The notes under the pieces were generated by a model. That model did no database searches, was not told the DNA's origin, and saw nothing but the letters and a program-made list of their open reading frames with translations. Source: Opitutaceae bacterium (GTDB taxonomy: Bacteria; Verrucomicrobiota; Verrucomicrobiia; Opitutales; Opitutaceae). From it: DNA of 27,381 bases. The translations under genes were made by a program, and so were the position numbers. The stretch spans positions 1 to 27,381 of the forward strand of contig RGAX01000006.1 of assembly GCA_009919985.1 (NCBI GenBank), given 5' to 3'. Positions 26,912 to 27,381 of the stretch are shown piece by piece. How positions within the stretch are numbered: the first letter of the stretch is position 1; every line of letters starts with the position of its first letter.

Positions 26912-27381
26912 TCAGGGTTGATTACTAAAAAGCGTGTGGGCCGAGGCCTGACCGAGCAAATGATAACGAAACGAAGGATCGGCGAAGAGTTCCTTCAAAT
27001 CCTTCGTGCGCGCGACCGCGAAGATGCGCCCCGCCTCTGTCCATTGCCGGCGAAACTCAGGGCCATCAATAAAGCGCCCACTCGCCCGCGCCGCGGCGTC
27101 GATCTCCAGCTCAAGCTCGCCTTTGAAGGCCACGGTGCCAACCGTGCGTTGCGCGTAAAACGTGAAATCGTGGAAAAACTCCGCGTAATGGTAAACTTTG
27201 TCCCCCGGTTTGATTTTCTGGACGACGATCGCCGCCAGTTCCTTCGTGCCGGGCTTCTGAATATGCGGCGCAGCTAACATCAGGGAAAAATAAAGCCCTA
27301 GCGCCGTGGCGATCATCGCGCCTAAAGCCCCACGCACGCCGCGCCGCCGCGCCCACCACGGAGCCGCCACCCCGCCGAGTA
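26912..27381 (-). CDS. ArnT-like / GT39-GT83 family glycosyltransferase, C-terminal part (5' partial)
   Basis: The frame is open to the right edge, so only the last 156 or so codons are visible; the GTG at 27370 is probably internal. The visible part has a final transmembrane helix (GALGAMIATALGLYFSLMLA) and then a soluble tail of about 115 residues. That tail has the pattern of ArnT/dolichyl-phosphate-mannose-transferase-like enzymes: ELAAIVVQKIKPGDKVYHY, FYAQRTVGTVAFKGELEL and a closing AHTLFSN. ArnT moves Ara4N from undecaprenyl phosphate to lipid A phosphates in the periplasm. The stop lies one base before the arnB start, so it belongs to the operon. Function is inferred mainly from context, since the catalytic N-terminal part is outside the window. 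Confidence 0.6.
   Translation of the reverse strand, partial: LGGVAAPWWARRRGVRGALGAMIATALGLYFSLMLAAPHIQKPGTKELAAIVVQKIKPGDKVYHYAEFFHDFTFYAQRTVGTVAFKGELELEIDAAARASGRFIDGPEFRRQWTEAGRIFAVARTKDLKELFADPSFRYHLLGQASAHTLFSNQP

Overview
This window looks like a piece of a GC-rich, Gram-negative-type bacterial chromosome. My best guess is Verrucomicrobiota (an Opitutaceae-like genome). The guess rests on the mix of gene families, the type-B SdhCAB operon and the scarcity of Shine-Dalgarno sites; no ribosomal RNA or marker protein proves it. Many start codons follow directly on CC (GCCATG, CCCATG) with no purine-rich site upstream.

Layout. 1-1410 is the C-terminal half of an M16 protease-like protein that runs in from the left edge. 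1482-1706 (-) is a small orphan gene with a strong ribosome binding site and its own terminator. 1707-2335 is a gene-poor stretch that becomes AT-rich; it leads into an AbiEi/AbiEii type IV toxin-antitoxin pair (2336-4011), probably acquired horizontally. 4248-7470 holds single metabolic genes on the + strand: an SDR protein lacking the catalytic Tyr, a bacterial myo-inositol oxygenase with all six iron ligands, an Asp/Glu racemase-family protein lacking both catalytic Cys, and a flavin reductase-like protein. 7499-8569 (-) is an alginate-lyase-family gene that has lost its 5' end. 8731-13812 is a tight carB-purU-qor-like cluster. 13923-14669 encodes a membrane-anchored TPR protein. 14650-15163 (-) is a frameshifted serine recombinase remnant, followed by a palindrome-dense noncoding stretch and tRNA-Pro(TGG). 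15667-18144 holds a LysM protein with a terminator, a NUDIX hydrolase and a PaaK-like adenylating enzyme. 18292-21846 is sdhCAB.

The right end (21843-27381, - strand) is the most striking part: a compact operon for 4-amino-4-deoxy-L-arabinose (Ara4N) modification of lipid A, read as [arnT-like C-terminus]-arnB-arnC-arnA(formyltransferase)-arnA(decarboxylase)-arnD. The ArnA activities that are fused in Escherichia coli are encoded here by two separate genes in the same order. arnB carries a small deletion plus frameshift near its 3' end; its lost C-terminus is still readable in another frame down to an ATGA junction with arnC. As sequenced, the Ara4N pathway may therefore be broken at the aminotransferase step.

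Three genes (arnB, the alginate lyase and the recombinase) show specific lesions. They should be treated as pseudogenes unless resequencing shows otherwise.
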